64,000 nucleotides of DNA from Propionibacteriales bacterium (GTDB lineage Bacteria; Actinomycetota; Actinomycetes; Propionibacteriales; Nocardioidaceae). Positions 60,496-64,000 of the stretch are shown in pieces (position 1 is the first letter of the stretch; every line of letters starts with the position of its first letter). The notes beneath the pieces were generated by a model, which was not told where the DNA came from, made no database searches, and saw only the letters and a program-made list of their open reading frames with translations. The stretch lies in NCBI GenBank assembly GCA_026392455.1, contig JAPLCB010000011.1, positions 1 to 64,000 of the forward strand, given 5' to 3'. Made by a program: the position numbers and the translations under genes.

Positions 60496-61443
60496 ATGCC
60501 GCGTATCCCCTCCCGCCGCCGTCCCGGTTCGACCGGCGCCACCGAGGCCGCCGTCGTGGTGAGCGAGGAGCTCTTCGCGCCGGTCAGCGCCGACGTCGAG
60601 CTCTGCTACCAGACCTTCGGGGACCCCGACGCCGAGCCGCTGCTGCTGGTGATGGGCCTGGGCGGCCCGATGACGTGGTGGGACCAGGACCTGTGCACGC
60701 TGCTGGCACGCAGGGGTTTCTACGTGATCCGGTACGACAACCGCGACGTCGGTCGGTCGAGTCGCGGCACCGGCCAGGTCACCAGGTCGATGGTGGTCCG
60801 GGCCGGCCTCGGCCGGAAGGTCAAGGCCCCCTACTCGCTGGTCGACATGGCCAACGACGCCTTCGGCCTGCTCGACCACCTCGGCGTCCCGGCAGCCCAC
60901 GTCGCCGGTATCTCCATGGGCGGGATGATCGCCCAGACCATGGCGATCACCGGTCCCGACCGCGTCCGCAGCCTGGTCTCGATCATGTCCTCGACCGGCC
61001 GCCGTACCGTCGGCTGGCAGGACCCGCGCCTGATTCCCGCGATGCTCGCTCCCCGCGGGACCGACAAGGAGACGTACGTCGCGAGTGCCCGCAAGGTAGG
61101 GCAGCTGATCGGTTCGCCGGGCTATCCCGAAGCCGAGGCCGACGCTCGCGCCCGCGCCGAGGTGACCTACGAGCGCGGGCTCAACCCGGCGGGCGTACTG
61201 CGCCAGATGCTCGCGGTCCTGACCCAGCCCGACCGGGGTCGCGCCCTGCAGGCGTGCACCATGCCGGCCGCCGTCGTGCACGGCATGGCCGACCGGCTGG
61301 TGCACCCCTCGGGCGGCCGCGCGACCGCGCAGGCCATCCCCGGGGCCACCTTGCTGCTGATCCCCGGGATGGGCCACGACCTTCCGGTCGAGCTGCACGA
61401 GACCTTCGCCGACACGATCCGCCGGACCGCCGACAAGGCCTGA
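60496..61443 (+). CDS. alpha/beta hydrolase
   Basis: 315 residues. LLLVMGLGGPMTWWDQDLCT, FYVIRYDNRDVGRSSRG, nucleophile GISMGGMIAQTMA, and C-terminal GMADRLVHPSGG (acid) and PGMGHDLP (His). A haloalkane-dehalogenase/esterase-like monomer. It diverges from the other hydrolase gene. Substrate unknown. Confidence 0.87.
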   Translation: MPRIPSRRRPGSTGATEAAVVVSEELFAPVSADVELCYQTFGDPDAEPLLLVMGLGGPMTWWDQDLCTLLARRGFYVIRYDNRDVGRSSRGTGQVTRSMVVRAGLGRKVKAPYSLVDMANDAFGLLDHLGVPAAHVAGISMGGMIAQTMAITGPDRVRSLVSIMSSTGRRTVGWQDPRLIPAMLAPRGTDKETYVASARKVGQLIGSPGYPEAEADARARAEVTYERGLNPAGVLRQMLAVLTQPDRGRALQACTMPAAVVHGMADRLVHPSGGRATAQAIPGATLLLIPGMGHDLPVELHETFADTIRRTADKA

Positions 61444-61453
61444 GCCGACTGTC

Positions 61454-61918
61454 CTAGGAGCCGCACTTCTCCACGACGTAAGCGTTCAGCTTCTGGGCGT
61501 TCTCGGTCAGCCGGACGGTGAGCTCCTGCGCTTTGGCTGCATCCAGGGAGGTCGGGTTCTTGTACATCTCGCCAAGCGCGAGGAACGCCGCCTTGACCTC
61601 GTCGAGCGCCTTCTGGATGTCGGCCGGCGCGCCTTGCTTCAACCCGTCGAACTGCGCTGCCGCGGCGGCCATCGCCGACGAGAGGTCCGCGCCGGAGGTG
61701 AGGTCCTGCTGCAGCTCGGCCGCCTTCTGCTGACCGGCCAGGAACTTGGCGCACTGGGCGGACAGGTCGCCGGTGTCCACGGACGGTTCCGAGCTCGCGC
61801 TGGTCTCCGGGCTGGTCGGCGTGCTGACATCGCCGCTCGCGTCCTTGGTGTCGTCACCGCCGCACCCGGTCAGTCCAGCGGCAAGAACCAGGGCAAGAAC
61901 TCCGAGACGCAGACGCAC
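61454..61918 (-). CDS. small lipoprotein
   Basis: 154 residues, GTG start with GGAGAAG 5-7 nt upstream. Lipobox LTGC with Cys19 after a signal helix (LGVLALVLAAG). A Ser/Thr/Asp linker precedes a helical domain (CAKFLAGQQKAAELQQDL; LSSAMAAAAAQFDGLKQG; AQELTVRLTENAQKLNAYVV). Likely outside the membrane. Function unknown. Confidence 0.85.
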   Translation of the reverse strand: MRLRLGVLALVLAAGLTGCGGDDTKDASGDVSTPTSPETSASSEPSVDTGDLSAQCAKFLAGQQKAAELQQDLTSGADLSSAMAAAAAQFDGLKQGAPADIQKALDEVKAAFLALGEMYKNPTSLDAAKAQELTVRLTENAQKLNAYVVEKCGS

Positions 61919-61989
61919 GATCTTCTCCTTCAGCGGTAAAAGTTGACTCACGTTAGCAGCGGGGAACCGCGACCAACTACCCTCGTCCG

Positions 61990-63707
<1,718 letters not shown>

Positions 63708-63711
<4 letters not shown>

Positions 63712-64000
63712 CCCGCCCGGACCCGGTAGCCCCCGGACCGGGTCAGCTCTCGGTCTGGGACTTCCCTCGTCCGCCGTCCCTGGTGCAGTGGGGCGAGCGG
63801 GTGGTGGTCGAGCTGGCGGGGGCGGTCATCGCCGAGACCACCGCAGCGTGGTGCGTGCTGGAGACCAGTCACCCACCGACGTACTACCTGCCGGCCGACT
63901 CGTTCGTCGCCGGCTCGTTGCGCTCGACGAGCGGTACCTCGTTCTGCGAGTGGAAGGGCCACGCTGCCTACCTCGATCTCGTCGCCGGTGACCAGGTGGC
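63708..64000 (+). CDS. DUF427 domain protein, 3' end outside window
   Basis: Starts at GTG 63708 inside the fumarase stop (GTGA) and is still open at base 64000, giving 97 residues. [35 protein letters not shown] and [16 protein letters not shown] match the DUF427 small beta-barrel family of unknown function. Coupling to fumarase may be incidental. Confidence 0.85.

Noticed and set aside
63718-63744. Hairpin GACCCGG/CCGGGTC as a fumarase terminator
   Set aside because: It lies inside the coding start of the coupled DUF427 gene, so termination there would be counterproductive.

Overview
The window is high-GC, gene-dense actinobacterial DNA. The gene set (a DUF222/13E12-type protein, UPF0182, a PPA1309-type protein, DUF3117, DUF4245 and DUF6542 proteins, many GTG starts, and a flagellar system with no P- or L-ring genes) best fits a motile Nocardioides or close Nocardioidaceae relative. 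That placement is inference from gene content; there is no rRNA here to confirm it. I found no tRNA, rRNA, CRISPR array, insertion sequence or integrase.

Layout. (1) 1-6543, minus strand: a DUF222 protein cut by the window edge, a TetR regulator, and a compact set of UPF0182, PPA1309-type, PDZ/Lon-type (YlbL) protease and a 58-residue membrane protein. (2) 6654-32150: a large chemotaxis and flagellar locus. cheB diverges from cheR-cheY-cheX-cheY-unknown. Then come flgB-flgC-fliE-fliF-fliG-fliH-fliI-fliJ-(NlpC/P60+SLT hydrolase)-fliK-flgD-flgE, a terminator-flanked GH16 hydrolase, and flbD-motA-motB-fliL-fliM-fliN-fliO-fliP-fliQ-fliR-flhB-flhA. Many of these genes overlap by 1-8 bases, which points to translational coupling. 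Flagellin, fliD, fliS, flgK/L, cheA, cheW and fliA are not in the window. (3) 32147-43973: housekeeping genes (pepA, DUF3117, enoyl-CoA hydratase, a secreted M14 peptidase, LOG protein, dapE and dapD back to back, ychF, xthA). A 646-bp Doc-type toxin-antitoxin islet sits at the 3' end of ychF, bounded by a 32-bp direct repeat. (4) 43990-44895: an Abi-family HEPN gene with its own promoter and a structured leader, ended by a fold-back copy of part of xthA. (5) 44899-50488: a DUF1330 protein, a 1275-residue sortase-anchored surface protein and a secreted protein. (6) 50560-64000: rmuC, DUF6542, a Sua5-type enzyme, ispH, xseA-xseB, DUF4245, an ArsB/NhaD-type transporter, a HTH-TOBE protein, glpX, a PfkB kinase, two alpha/beta hydrolases, a lipoprotein, class I fumarase and a DUF427 protein cut by the edge.

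How it works together. The flagellar genes encode the basal body, export gate, export ATPase, hook, C-ring and stator, plus a chemotaxis adaptation branch (CheB, CheR) and a CheY/CheX signal branch. Upstream of cheB, cheR, flbD and fliM I see four sites with one geometry: a TCA(GG)-type 8-mer, exactly 11 nt, then a (G/A)CCGAT 8-mer. This resembles the sigma-28 (FliA) promoter. In three of the four, the start codon lies 7-8 nt after the -10 box, so those mRNAs may be leaderless. FliM lacks the usual N-terminal CheY-docking peptide, while FliN carries an extra N-terminal domain, so CheY-P may reach this motor by another route.

The most novel-looking places are the Abi/HEPN gene with its structured RNA and fold-back scar, the ychF-targeted toxin-antitoxin islet, the FliA-like promoter set with leaderless geometry, and a 29-residue membrane peptide gene coupled to pepA.
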